64,000 bases of DNA from Beroe forskalii (GCA_011033025.1 WFMF01000192.1:62001-126000); one strand, 5' to 3'. Shown: positions 23,901-35,734, counted from the stretch's first letter. Notes: a model not told the origin generated them from the letters alone. Translations and numbers: made by a program.

Positions 23901-24117
23901 AATTGTCAATTGCTTCTTTGTTAGTTCATTATTTTCACTCACCGAAATTTTTATCAAGTTCCTCGTCTTCAATAAAATGGAAATAAAATCCTGTCGGAAA
24001 GTAGCGTGTCATTTGGGCCACGAAGTTCCCGAAGCAGGCAAAGATAAGGATGATGGTAATGTGAATCTTGCTGAGGCTTTGGATTGGAATATGTGCTCGA
24101 GGGGTTGATCCTGCCAT
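20961..24117 (-). CDS. Major facilitator superfamily transporter, SLC18-like
   Basis: complement(join(20961-21947, 23141-23308, 23692-23783, 23943-24117)); phases 1, 0, 0 join cleanly to 473 residues. Twelve hydrophobic segments can be traced: TM1 in exon 1 (HITIILIFACFGNFVAQM), a TM2-loop-TM3 part, R-L-L-Q-G-F-T-A-A-A before TM4, V-G-R-W-L-A-T-G-L-G at TM5-6, a polar cytosolic loop (about 205-260, Gln/Thr-rich), then TM7-12 with W-G-V-I-S-D-K-K. The pattern in TM10-11 (GIGDAAIV, then W-S-T-T-I-Y-N-A-S-F-S-F-S-A-A-L-G) resembles SLC18/SLC18B1 vesicular amine or polyamine exchangers. Substrate is unknown; membrane location is vesicular or plasma membrane. Subfamily is less sure than MFS. Confidence 0.8.
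21975..23160. repeat. Duplicated acceptor/donor flanks inside an MFS intron
   Basis: About 22000-22098 (GTACTCTTTCGTATTAGTTA, ATACCCACCTGCACCATTAT) recurs at 23075-23155, where it spans the real donor of the 23141-23308 exon. About 21972-22010 (TTTTTTCCTGAAATGTCAAA) recurs at 22497-22535. The intron has thus grown by segmental duplication of its own ends. AAAAGTTTCTTAAT recurs at about 22577, 22928, 22958 and 22988. Confidence 0.75.
22200..22480 (+). repeat. Degenerate GTGTGCCCCAAG minisatellite in an MFS intron
   Basis: Roughly 20 copies of a 9-18-bp motif (GTGTGCCC, GATGTGCCCCAG). Open in several frames and rich in Cys-Pro codons, but unlike any protein I know and lying in an intron of the opposite-strand gene. 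Confidence 0.8.
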
Positions 24118-24745
24118 CGTGACGATTTATTTGTGCCTCAGTATCTTGTTACTACAATGGTACGATGGGTTGGTTGATGGTGAAATTGAGACAGTTTTGA
24201 CGCAATTGTAACTTTGTAAATATGGAGGCCTATGCTAACATGCTAGTTTTTTAGTATCCTACATCATCGAACTTAGAATGAATTAATGCCTTCTCACTTT
24301 GGGAGCTGCGAGGGCGATCAAAATGAGATGGTATTTATTGGTAGACACTATACTTCCAAAAATAGTTAATAAGTTAATACGGTTAGCAGTGCAAATGAGA
24401 GGAATTTCTTATCAATCGAGATGAGAAGGTATTTATTGGCAGACTAACAAAAATGGTTTGTACGGTTGGCTGTGCTAATGAGAGGAATTTTTTGAAATAT
24501 TGGAGGATTTTCTTAAAATGATGGACTAGATTTTCGTTGACAGTGATAATTATGTCCTAAAAGGTAGGATATCAGCTCTTTGATGAAAAGGACGTTCGAT
24601 TTGTGCCTTTCAGAAAAGTTACACGGTACGTACTTGTCAAACTGACGCATAAGATCAAAGTTCAGTACAATTTTTAACTCTTAGGTATCAATCTGCAAGT
24701 TTTGCAGGTCACAAGAAAAAAAGATAATAAAGAAACCTTTTTAAT
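24118..24745. other. Upstream region of the MFS gene with a short tandem duplication
   Basis: GGTATTTATTGG, ACGGTTAGCAGTGC/ACGGTTGGCTGTGC and AATGAGAGGAATTT occur twice at about 24325-24500 (period near 95-100). The same GTTAGCAGTGCTCATGGGAG motif lies beside the decayed exon at 20640. No gene or clear TATA box seen. Confidence 0.5.
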
Positions 24746-25757
24746 GAGGCCCCTTTTCAAGACGGCTCTGGCAAAGCAAAGAAAATTAGTGCATCAGTAC
24801 GTCAGTTTATGGCGCTGATAGAAGAATTAGGGCAAAGTTATCACGTCATCAATTCATTAATCAAATCAATGCCATAATTTTCCTTGAATGCCCTTATTTC
24901 AAAAATATATTAGGGCCTCACTAAGAAAATTAGGGCATCATCAAGTGCTCCTCAATACCATTACAAATATTTGGGCAGTGTTATGAAAATTAGGGCATTG
25001 TAACATAAGATTATTGCAAGTGATTGAAAGGAGCATCATTCCTTCCTCTTAAGAAAATTAGGGCATTGTAAGAGATATTATGGCGTTATAGGGAAGTAGA
25101 TTGTGTATGTTATGAAAATTATGGCATTGTAAACTGAAATTAGGGCAAATGAGCGATATGAACATCATTCTTTCCTCTTCTGAAAATTAGGGCATAGGAA
25201 GTAGATTATGTGTTATGAAAATTATAGCATTGTAACCAGAAGTCAATTGTTCTCTGAAAATAAGGGCATTGTAAGGATATTATGGCGTTATAAGAAGTAG
25301 ATTATGTATGTTATGAAAATTATGGCATTGTAACATCAAGACATTTATTAGAATGTAGAACACTCAAAAGTGCATTATATTGTGTTAATTAAGTTACACT
25401 CATACACTGGAATAAAATTCCGTGCCTCGGTACTGTGGAGAGACTGCTGTGTACACACTTGGCTTTGAGGAAATGATTCGAATGATCTCTACTACATTAT
25501 ACATAATATTATGATTATTATTCAAAATAAAATCAAATGATGTCGAGTCGCAAAATAAACTGAAATGTGAACATCACAGTAAGTGTCACGTGACACTGGA
25601 ACTTTCAGATACCTTATCAGTTTTAGTTTATATAAATTCATGTTGTCATTTTGTTGTCATTGGGACGTAGAATGTAACATAAACACAATATAAATGCGAC
25701 CCTTGTATGATCTTATTGTAATTTGCACCCTTCTAACGGATAATTTCAACTTTACAG

Positions 25758-25850
25758 GCATCCTCCCAGAGGAGAGCAGTGATTTCCATGTTTGGGATGT
25801 TTCACCAACAGTTGGGCAACTTTGAGCTGTTTAAGCCCGACTGCACCCAG
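25758..25850 (+). pseudogene. Exon-like segment captured in the palindrome (mirror copy 26400-26496, -)
   Basis: TTTACAG acceptor, open frame A-S-S-Q-R-R-A-V-I-S-M-F-G-M-F-H-Q-Q-L-G and on to F-E-L-F-K-P-D-C-T-Q, then GTACGT donor. The mirror copy has one extra codon-sized TTT (FFEL). I do not recognise the protein. The unchanged splice signals suggest a fragment of a host gene carried by the element. Downstream the block GAGCTGTTTAAGCCCGACTG is repeated two more times in decayed form (about 25945 and 26055). Confidence 0.5.
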
Positions 25851-26165
25851 GTACGTCAGTCATGTGAAGGTCATGTGATAGTCACGTTACTGAACAGTGA
25901 GTGCAACGAATTGACTGTTCTTCCAGCAGTGACGGCAAGGAATGAGCTGTTTCAGCCCGACTGCACAGAGAAAGTTTTATGACGTGATAGTCACGTTATT
26001 GAACAGTGAGTGCTACGATTTGACTGTTCTCCCAGCAGTGAAGGCAAGGAATGAGCTGTTTATTCGTGATTGCACCCAGGTACGTCTGTCATGATAGTCA
26101 TGTTGAGCAGTGATTGCAACGAATCGACTGTCCTGTCACCAGTGCGGGCAGGAATGGACTGCTCA
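25850..26165 (+). repeat. Tandem decayed copies of exon end plus donor
   Basis: Three units of about 125-135 bp: GTCATGTGATAGTCACGTTA, CTGAACAGTGAGTGC, GACTGTTCTTCCAGCAGTGA, CAAGGAATGAGCTGTTT, CCCGACTGCACCCAG-GTACGTC. The exon's last codons with the donor are duplicated in each. Confidence 0.75.
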
Positions 26166-27145
26166 CGCCCTGTTCTCCCTGAATTGAAATGACATTGTAT
26201 ATTGTAAATGCGTGACTGAACAGCGCAAACGTTGCTTGCACTGTTCAGTCACGACATTTACAATATACAATGTCATTTCAATCTAGACAACGGGCGAGAG
26301 CAGCCCATTCCTTGCCTTCACTGCTGGGAGAACAGTCAAATCGTAGCACTCACTGTTCAGTAACGTGACTATCACATGACTTTCACATGACTGACGTACC
26401 TGGGTGCAGTCGGGCTTAAACAGCTCAAAAAAGTTGCCCAACTGTTGGTGAAACATCCCAAACATGGAAATCACTGCTCTCCTCTGGGAGGATGCCTGTA
26501 AAAGTTGAAATTATCCGAATTGTGAAGGGTGCAAATTACAATAAGATCATACAAGGTCGTTACTTGTGTTTATGTTACGTTCCACGTCCCAATGACAACA
26601 AAATGACAATATGAATTTATATAAACTAAAACTGATAAGGTATCTGAAAGTTCCAGTCAGTAGTCACGTGATACACTTACTGTGATGTTCACATTTCAGT
26701 TTATTTTGCGACTCGACATCATTTGATTTTATTTTGAATAATAATCATAATATGTATAATGTAGTAGATCATTCGAATCATTTCCTAAAAAGTGTTTTGT
26801 AGTCTCCACAGTACTGAGGCACCACTTGAATTTTATTCCAGTGTATGAGTAACTTAATTAACACAATATAATGTACTTTTGAGTGTTCTACATTCTCTAA
26901 TAATTTCATAATTTTCATAACATACATTATCTCTCACAATGCCCTAATTTTCAGAAGAGGAAAGAACGATGTTCATTTCATAACACACATAATCTACTAT
27001 AACCCCACAATGCCCCTAATTTTCAGAAGAGGAAAGAATGATGACGTGATAACTCGCCCTAATTCTCTCTATCAGCGCCATAAACTGACGTACTGATGCA
27101 CTAATTTTCTTTGCTTTGCCAGAGCCGTCTTGAAAAGGGGCCTTT

Positions 27146-28133
27146 AATGGCAATGGATTTAGAATTCAATCCAGGTATTTACTGTTATAAAGGTAGAAAA
27201 GCGAATTTTACACGAAATAAAAACGCCCTTGAAATATTCCCTGGATACATTCAAAATATTCAAACTTGAGACAATTGCAGGAATTCCCTTGTTGATGGAA
27301 GGGTGATGCTAAGCACAAATGCGTAATTTGTGAGTTTAGAATTCAAAATAAGATTGAAATAAGACTTAAAATCCTATTGAGGTGAAAATTTAATCTATTG
27401 AAAATGTGTGGCTTCTGGGGGCTGTCACCCCAAACCCCACAATCCCGCATTCTGGATTTTATTCTTCAGTTCCAATGGAAGTCCTGTTGTATCTGGCCTG
27501 GATACATTCAAAATGTTCAAACTTGAGACAATTTGCAGGAATTCCCTTGTTAATCAGGCCAGGCGGTGATGTTGAGGCACAAATGTGTAACTTGTGAGTT
27601 TAGAATTCAAAATAAGATTGAAATAAGACTTAAAATCCTATTGAGATGAAAATTCAATCTATTGCTCTTTTGAAAATTTTCAACTGGGGGCGTCACCCCC
27701 AAACCCCAGTCTATTCTGGATTTTATTCTTTTTTATCCCCCGTGAAGTCCTGTTGTATCTGGCCTGGTGACTGCCAGATAGAATTTGGTTCAAATTTACT
27801 GGGGGATTTAACATGCTACTATAATGGGAGGAAAACCCTTTTTGGAAGGCAAGAAAATAGTTTTTTTGGGTTTTACAGGAGAACTGGCGTAAATGGACGA
27901 ATATCATTGTTAAAGTGGTGTCAAGTGCATAATTAATGACCAGAGTCACCATTATGTGGCCACCCATGAGACCTCTATGGGCCATGGGGATTTAAGGCTA
28001 AAAAGGCATTTTTGTTTAAAAACGCAATTTTTATCCTTCATACAAGACGAACAAGAATTTCGCCTGCCAGCGTATTTCTTGTGCCCGATGTTCCCGTATG
28101 CTGGTGCTTAATTTCCTGTCTCCTGGGGCTTGG
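27146..28133. repeat. Direct repeats of about 230-260 bp; no gene
   Basis: Blocks GGATACATTCAAAATRTTCAA, AGAATTCAAAATAAGATTGA and GACTTAAAATCCTATTGAGR occur at 27240-27390 and 27505-27655; TCCTGTTGTATCTGGCCTGG occurs at 27482 and 27747. 27940-28130 shows nothing supportable. Confidence 0.7.
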
Positions 28134-28140
28134 TATAAAA
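28134..28140 (+). promoter_or_regulatory. Candidate TATA box
   Basis: TATAAAA in a locally GC-richer stretch, 48 bp upstream of an ATG (28188) that is followed directly by the consensus donor GTGAGT. This looks like a core promoter with a tiny first exon ending at the start codon, possibly for the gene at 29043-31265. Linkage is inferred. Confidence 0.35.
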
Positions 28141-29042
28141 ACACGCCGTCATTTGATCTACGACCGTTGTCCGTCTTATTTACTGACATGGTGAGTTAGT
28201 TGACTATAAACTTATAAAGCAAAAAGTGACCTCCAAAATCAAGGTACAATCGCGTGTGTACACCAACGAGAATTAAGAGAAAGAGGTTGTCTTTAATAGA
28301 TTTAAGATTTATCTGAAACAATTTTCCGTGATAAAACGCTTCTTCTATCAACTTCAATTGTCACATAATTGGCAGTTGCTATGATGAAACTGTCATGTTC
28401 TTTTTCTATCATAGGTTTTCAGGTAAACATGCTTACTTACTTACTTGGTATAATAGTATGGATATTAATTTCTGGCAGAATTTTTTGAAATATGCAAGAA
28501 AAACTTGCACAATTTAAAAATTCACTTATCCTTTCTACTTCTTTATTTGTCCCTAATGTCCCAATTTTTTCAAATAATAATCCCAAACTCAAAAAAGTAA
28601 ATTAGGGCAGGGACAATTGGGGCTTTGGGACAGTGAAATTCCCCCATTGTAAAATTTTTGTTATCACCAATTCATGATTATCCTGTGAGCAGAGCCTGTA
28701 TTTCAATAATGTTATGAAATCATGATACATCATCATCATCAATTATATATGACTGATTCCTTGATTTGATTTTGTTAAATGTTTATTAATAACTCTGTTT
28801 GCATGAAATCAATTTCAATACCTTATACCATCCTTATAGGTTTGATTTCTATTGCAATTAACTTTTCAACTATTTTATTTTTGTGAATAGCTCTGTTAGT
28901 TTAAAATTTCAGACATACAGTAATGGCTTTTGAATGAAAAATATCAGCTTATTCATTTTTCTATCTTCATGTTAAATTTAATCAGTTTGATTGAGACAAT
29001 GTGCAAATACCATAGCTAGGTGTAAGTAACACTATATCACTC

Positions 29043-31265
29043 ATGAGTGAGAATGGAGGAAGTCCTTTGTCCCATGGATCCCCAAGCAGGAAAAGAATGT
29101 GTGTTTCTCCCAAGCACGAAGTTGAGGAACCAATGCCATTGTTGCCCAACTTATCACTGGATGTTCAGAACTTCATGTCGAAAATAAATATCACAGTCAG
29201 TGATTACATATCCCAACAGTACTTAGTGAGGGGTTCACCCAGCTATAAAGTTTGAAGGTCAATATGTTTAAAATCTATCCTTTGTTCTTGTCTATCCATT
29301 GTACACTACATATTATCAATACAGATACCTAACTGAAATTATTTGTTTGCAGAAAATTAGAAATTCCAAGTACCTAAAGTAGGCTTAAGAACTTATATCT
29401 TAATAAATTTCCTTCTTCATCAAATTAATAGCACAGTGCCTATAGTTACTATCATTGGGACAAATGCACATCTTCAGGATAAAATCAGAGAGTACTGTCT
29501 GTCATTGAAACCAACTGGAATGAAAGACGGTACCAGCTGCAGTGTGTTATATTTGGTGAGTTTATTGCTCTAAATCTAACAACGGTTTATTGGTGACACC
29601 TTACAATTTTATTTTCATTTGGTTCTTCTGATTATGATATCAATTTACATTTTCCAGGTATACCAATCGCTGCCAGAACTAAAACGAACTGATGAAGCAG
29701 ACTCAATCATCAGAAAGATGATAGGGAAACACATTAGAAATGCAAAGTACAGAGCCAAGTGTAAACTCAGAGAATGGTAAATGCAAATATTTAACAATGA
29801 AAAGAATTCATACTCATTTCAAAGGTCATTTAGCATTCTAGAATATCAGAATATTAATTATTTACTCTTTTTTTTACTTTTTCAGTAAGATGGGTGATGG
29901 GAACAGACCAGATAACACAAGAAAACTCAGTGGGGTGAGTCACAGTGAATGAAGTATGAACTTGATCATATTACTCTCCAGATTAAATGATACAAATAGT
30001 GAATTGCCTTCATCGAACAATCGAGTCATTCACCATTCTACTGGTTAATATGCAAATTCATTAGCTATTATGCCAGTTGCCACTTGCTAGGCTGCCCAAT
30101 TGGCGTTCTCCTTTCAGTTATGAAAATATTATGTTCATAGCTAATCAAAGTCTTCGTGGTGAGTCATGAACGGTCCCTTACTGCTTCATTGATACAGTTA
30201 GTAGTTACATGATATATGGGAAGTTTCATAATCTATAAATCAGAGAGGTAGTTCGGAAGCGTGCCCACTTACCTGCCACAAATGGAGGGTAATAGGAAAT
30301 GTGGTGGGATAGACCAAGATCTGGTTTAAAAGTCCATCCGAACTTTCTATAAAACGTCTGAAATGGTCGAAAAAATCAAGTGAGAAGCAAAGGCTTAAAT
30401 CGGCCTGTCCCCCATTGCTATGGTAACAAGCGCAAACTAACACCTGCGTCGTGCAAATAATCATTAGTTACTGCAGTGTTTACGTTTTGCGTCAATGTCT
30501 TTTAAGGGGCCCGGGGGGTCCTAGGTCGATTTCCTGGCGTTTTTTTATCCCATGAAGAAATATTTTTCCTAGCCGAAAATTTTCAAATCGCAAGTTCGCC
30601 TGTAATTACGTAATTACAGTGTGCGCACGAACTTCTATTACACGATTTGCCGAAAATCAACTTCAAAATCTATCTTCTCCTACAAATTTTGGAGAAAACA
30701 CTTGAAATATTGAAGTTCTAGGGCTTATTAAAACTCAACTTTCAATCGAGCCGATTTTTGATTTATTAGGCCTTTGAAGAGAAAATATCGACTTTTGAAA
30801 TTTAAAAATGACCTTTTTGACTATTTTTTCGACAGGAGAAGTAAAATTACAGGAAAGCTCACGATTTGAAAATTTAGAAATTCAGCTAGGAAAAAAACTT
30901 TTTCATGGGGTAAAAACCTACTGGTAGATGCCGTTCTCCTCTATTATTTTATTGATCTTGAAGTAGTCATTTTACGAAAAAGTATGATGATACAGAAAAA
31001 TTGAAGAGTCTAAAGTTATCGACGTATTATCTTTGAGGTATTCTTTCATTTTCAGGTTATGTTACATCCTCAGTCAATGATACATCCAATCAACATTTTT
31101 GATGCATTGAAAAAATTTTCAAATTACTTTGAATTGCATCGTCCAAAATTTGCGAACGAGATGCCGAGAGAGCTATGTTTCATAATTTTCGATGCAGTAA
31201 AAATTATGACGCGTTGGATAACTGCAGGTAGAACGTTTTGGTTTCTGTGGCTGGGTTTCCTGTGA
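29043..31265 (+). CDS. Unrecognised multi-exon gene
   Basis: Exons: from ATG 29043 to a donor at about 29218-29230 (phase uncertain), about 29432-29556, 29658-29777, 29886-29935 and 31056 to 31231 or to a stop at 31263. Four middle junctions have good signals (TTTTCCAG, TTTTTCAG, GTGAGT, GTAAAT) and phases agree (29777 TG joins T at 29886). The product has a Ser/Pro-rich basic N-terminus (S-P-S-R-K-R-M-C), a conserved-looking block V-P-I-V-T-I-I-G-T-N, then a basic helical part (I-I-R-K-M-I-G-K-H-I-R-N-A-K-Y-R-A-K) and a C-terminal helical part rich in Phe and Lys. I know no family for it. The first junction and the end are uncertain. Confidence 0.5.
30500..30935. mobile_element. Inverted-repeat element in an intron of the unrecognised gene
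   Basis: Left arm about 30521-30597 (TATCCCATGAAGAAATATTT, CCTAGCCGAAAATTTTCAAA) pairs with right arm about 30862-30932 (TTTGAAAATTTAGAAATTCA, GCTAGGAAAAAAACTTTTTC, ATGGGGTAAAAAC). Ends and target duplication are not clear. Confidence 0.6.
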
Positions 31266-31962
31266 CCAAGAAGGCTTACCGGGCCTTCTGGTAAGCTAGA
31301 ATAAGATGTAGTCGTCAAACGATATCAAGTAAGAGGCTATTTGGAGGGAAACGAAGTAAGCATAGGGACTTCAGAACGAGTAACCACGACTAGTTAGTTG
31401 CAGCGAATTTTCATCATTATAAGCATATGACATCATCAGGCTGAAATTGTATTGGCATTTATATCCTTGCACACGCGCGAACATATAAATATTGATAAGA
31501 CTTAACTCAATATCAAAAACGTGGAAAGACATGTCGATTTACAGTTCTCAATCGATCAAAGTCAGAAACAGAAATGAATATGAAATAATGCAATCATCAA
31601 ATATTACATATTATACAAACTGAAAAGATAACAGCAAATAAAACTAACAAATTCTGATGAAACAACGCCCTAAAAGATGCGCAATGGTTTGCAATATTCC
31701 TGTGTAGGTATTAAGCGTTTGTTTCTTGCCTAGTTTGAGCATAAAACTTTCCATATAGCGGAGCCGAAGATCGTTTGAGCAGTTTCCAAGGATTTGAATG
31801 TCATTGAAAACAATATTCCGATCAAATACGTGACCAGTACTATCAGCTACATTCTCTTATTGATTATTCAATAACACACTTTCTGGGTCTTAAAGCAAGT
31901 TATACGAGTCTCCCTTCATGTTAACATTATCAATTGTTCTCCTCAGTCATCTGGAAAATATG

Positions 31963-33400
31963 CTAAATTTCCGACTCTGTAGCTGCAATAACTTCAATTT
32001 CATCCGTGGCCGCCCTCCCGTTAAATCTAGTTGAGTGGACTCTTAGCGACCATCTACTGAGGAGGACGTTGGAAATGTTCCCGAACACCGTGCTCAGACC
32101 GTTCTTCTCCTGGAAGTCGCCCCTCAGCACGATAACTAGAGGAGTGAGTGTGGAGGAGACAAGGAAGAGACTAGTGCCGGAGAAGTATATCAGCCACAGC
32201 TGTGTCCAGGAGAGGGCCTGTATGACGTCCGGCATCCCGTATGTCACGGTCAGGAAATCGTGGTACACCACGACCCAGATCAGAACAGAAGTTAGGTTAC
32301 AGATGGTGAATATCACAGATAGGATGAGAATGGTTTTAGCTGCCTTGACACGGCTCTTGGCTATCCCTGATGTGATTGTGCACATTTCTGCGCTTCTTCT
32401 TTGCCTGATTAGGTGAACGACCTGAAAAAAGCTTTGTTATAATCGTACATCGAAAGATCAAATGTTGCATACTTGCATCCAAGAAGTGCTATTCATACTT
32501 CATAGTCTATCCCATGATATGAAAACTAATAGTTGATACCCATTATAAATTACAGATCTACTGTCGGCGTAGCATATAATGCATTGCACATAAGAAGGTA
32601 TTACCTGAATGACTGTAGATATAAGGAGAATGATGACAGAACGACGAAAACAGGCACAAAAGAACCATCAAGTCGTGCCACGTAGCCAATGAGTTCGATG
32701 TGATGTACCTCAGAGAAGAATACCCCACTTCCGGTTTGAATAGGAATGTCTTGATCGAATACAGAGAATACCTTATCGATCCATTATCAGCAAACCTAAC
32801 CACATCAATAACTGCCACGCTAAACCAGACCAGAGCGAACAGTATCACCACCACTGCAATCAGCCCTTTGTTGATGGAGGTAAAGGGTCGGGTAATCTTT
32901 ACTGACCGCACAACGCACAGTACGGTGTTAATCAGAGTGCTGCTTCTGATGGACGTTCCGAGCACCACATAACTGAATAGTGTTATGTACACGGCTGTGT
33001 ATCTGGCTCCTGCTATGTAGAGAATCAGAGCCAGACTCTGCAGGAGCACTCCTGCTCCTATGCAGGTGTCCACCACTGCGTTACAGAAGAAGAGGAAAGG
33101 CACAGACTTGGAAATGGAAGTCCTGTAGAACCTGACGATTATCACATTGAGCGGGATGGAAACAAGGCAGATCAGCGCGTTGTACACCACAATGCTGCTC
33201 GATACCGCAACATTCAGATCAGAGCGTGTTTCAATGCCTGGTGTTGACAGAGTGGCGCCATTGTGAGACTTTGAAGTGACCTTACCCGGCCACCACTCGT
33301 GATGGTGAGGATAGTATGTGGTGGTTCTGTTATCAGGAAAAGAGTAGGTGGAGTGGAGGAGGGATATGAGAAGAAGGAGGGTGGTTCCTGAGTTGATCAT
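31963..33400 (-). CDS. Rhodopsin-like GPCR (frame break in TM5)
   Basis: complement(join(31963-32421, 32605-33400)). Signal peptide M-I-N-S-G-T-T-L-L-L-L-I-S-L-L-H-S, a glycosylation-prone N-terminus (N-R-T-T-T), TM1 with S-I-P-L-N-V-I-I-V, TM2, TM3 ending C-V-V-R-S-V-K-I-T-R-P-F (DRY region changed), TM4, then TM6 A-K-T-I-L-I-L-S-V-I-F-T and TM7 with T-L-T-P-L-V-I-V-L in place of NPxxY. Exon 1 is 796 bases; the open frame runs off at TM5, but shifting by one base near 32656-32672 restores S-V-I-I-L-L-I-S-T-V-I-Q and makes the junction phase 0 with V-V-H-L-I-R-Q-R-R. So one extra base is present, by error or mutation. About 417 residues if whole. Ligand unknown. Confidence 0.8.
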
Positions 33401-33511
33401 TGTAGATGTCTTGCCTTGGGGAGGGGTAATGTTATATTGGCAAAGAGAATAAGTAACCCTCTACTAGATACAAGAGATCCAATGAAATGATTCGATTAGT
33501 TGGAGTGTGGA

Positions 33512-33522
33512 AAACTATATAA
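33512..33522 (-). promoter_or_regulatory. Possible TATA box of the GPCR gene
   Basis: Minus strand reads CGTTATATAGTTTT about 115 bp upstream of the ATG at 33400. Plausible by position only. Confidence 0.25.
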
Positions 33523-33524
33523 CG

Positions 33525-35590
33525 AAATGTTCGTCTCTTGGGAGAGTATTGGGGAAGTTTAAAAGATAAAAGTATCAAATGTCAGTTTAAATGCGCTTCT
33601 AACAACCAACACGTCAACTGTAGCGCTGCTATGAACTATGTAGCATTAACCTAAAGGTTAGTTTTACGTAGCTTCTTTACTAAGCTTGGTCATTATATAT
33701 GCAGTGTACTGTGCAGGCCCATGACAGTGCCTAACTGTCAGGAGGTTTCTAATGGCAGTTCATAAGGTGGTTAAAAGTAGCGTCATGATTATGCTTTTTA
33801 AATGCTAACATCTCTTACTCGGCTCCTAGCGGGAGATTATAATGCTGTAATTTAGGAAGCTGTACGTTATCCCCCTGGTTTATCCCCCTGTTAAGCGATT
33901 ACCGCAAAATAGTCGTTCACCTCTCCCCATTCTTATGGTAACAATTATAGGGATTATACCCCTCATAGAATTGTTATACCAGTATACGGTCACCATAGTA
34001 TTACAATTTACTCGTCACGCCTCGTCCATTATCCAACTTACACAGTCTCGGCTTTGCCTCGACCATGTAGGTTGCGGTATACGGTCACCACTTCGACTTG
34101 TAACCGCTTATAACACGAATCTCGAAATATTTCAAACACACCATTCTGCTGAGCTGCTAATAGAGGTGCATTTGGCCTATTTAGAGAGGGGGTCTGATTG
34201 TCCTACATAATGATGGTGCTTTATCCTAATTACACGTGAACAGCATGAATTTAGCGTAGTTGTCACAGACAAATGACAACGATTTACAAAGTCGGCTAAT
34301 TTGAATAAATTCTAGCTTAAAATCTGCTTATGAAAAGAGCTCAATTAATCTCACCACTGAATGAGCTAGGTCTAACAATGTTACAAAGAAATGAGATCCT
34401 ACCAAACTGCGAGGCGTTGTTATATAGGCACCTGGCACATTGTACCGCTCACGCTTATAATGTAATTGCAATTAGAGATCCAGTATATCTGGTCGTGATA
34501 TAATACGTTAATTCACGCCACAAAGGCGTTAATTTTGCACTAATTGCACTCGGTTAATCCTCGTGCCGATCAGTGTACTCGGCTTTTCCACTGGGATTAT
34601 TGCACAAATATCGCAATAAACACTCGGCTTCTGCCCGTCCAATCCATTCACCAACAAGCTGATCCATGTACTACAAACCGATACTACAAACCGATAAATT
34701 AGTGCGTACAATCTAACGAATACAAGATCAATTTAATGTGTTTCTTAGTGCTCCCTTTGTAGGCAACAACCTTATAAATTTCACATGTTGTGTTGCATTG
34801 TCCTCGAAAGTCACCACATTAATTCATGATAGTGACGTCATTCTCAGCCTTATCCTATATCGGTCACGTGATACGGCCCAGTCACGTGCTTCCTAATGAT
34901 GATCCTATTGGTGATCACAACACGACACGCCAGTGGGGTTAGAGAGGAACAAAAGCCTTAGCTTGCTATCGGAATGATAGTTCATAGACTCTGGTGATCG
35001 TAGATAATAGAAGCTGGTTAATTGGTAATGGAGCATCCAAGTGTTGTCCCTAGCTCCATGAGCAAACAACTATTTTCTGTGCGTAAAACATTCAGCATTC
35101 TGGCCAACAACTAACAAATGAACAATGGTCCAAGTAAGGCAGCAATGTCTACTACAGTGCAAAGGGGGACGGACCAGCAAGGGCCCTTTCAGCCCCCTTG
35201 CGGGAGGTAATAATTCCAGCAGACTATCTAACATGTCTATACAATTTAGATCGTGAAATGTGTTTTGGGGTATAAGAACACGAGGCCTTCGTTATAAAAG
35301 TATAAAACGGTACATAACTGTAAATATCAAACGACATTGCCATGTAATTCTAAAGTAGGCCTAGTGTTAAAGTCAATTTCCCATTTCTCCACATAACTGC
35401 AACATTAGCTGCCCAGAAACTTGCTGACAGTTCATACGCCGTACAGACTTACAGACTGGAAATCTATGCAATAAACTACCCAAAACTGCGTTATACAATG
35501 CGAGCTGAGATGAGCTAATGCGATGCAACCTGATATAGATAAGTGGTGTCATGCGAACCATCGAGGGAGGGTGACCGTGGAATTTTATTT
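33525..35590. other. Intergenic, no gene seen
   Basis: AT-rich, with the short repeat GGTATACGGTCACCA/ATACGGTCACCAT at about 33982 and 34076. Open frames are short and without recognisable domains. Confidence 0.5.
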
Positions 35591-35705
35591 AGCCCAGATG
35601 TCCAGTCAGGCCGAATGACCGTAATTTTTAGTACAGAGTGTTAAGCCAAATGTCCAGTTAGGCCAAAAGACCGTTATTTTTAGTGCAAAGCGTTAGGCCA
35701 AACTG
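35590..35705 (+). repeat. Two-copy tandem repeat of about 60 bp
   Basis: AGCCCAGATGTCCAGTCAGG...GACCGTAATTTTTAGTACAG and AGCCAAATGTCCAGTTAGGC...GACCGTTATTTTTAGTGCAA, about 61 bp apart, with a third start (AGGCCAAACTG) at 35695. Confidence 0.75.
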
Positions 35706-35734
35706 ATCTCCAGAAAAAATAGTGCTTTCGTCCA

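Larger units (their letters stand above)
24757..27145. mobile_element. 2.4-kb near-palindromic element with a captured exon
   Basis: The left arm starts GAGGCCCCTTTTCAAGACGG at 24757 and its reverse complement ends the right arm near 27145. Arms match inwards to a turn near 26215-26240 (GACATTGTATATTGTAAATG). The left arm (about 1.45 kb) is longer than the right (about 0.9 kb) because a GAAAATTAGGGCATTGTAA-type repeat at 24880-25340 is mostly deleted on the right. Both arms contain the same exon-like block. No transposase frame seen. Confidence 0.85.
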
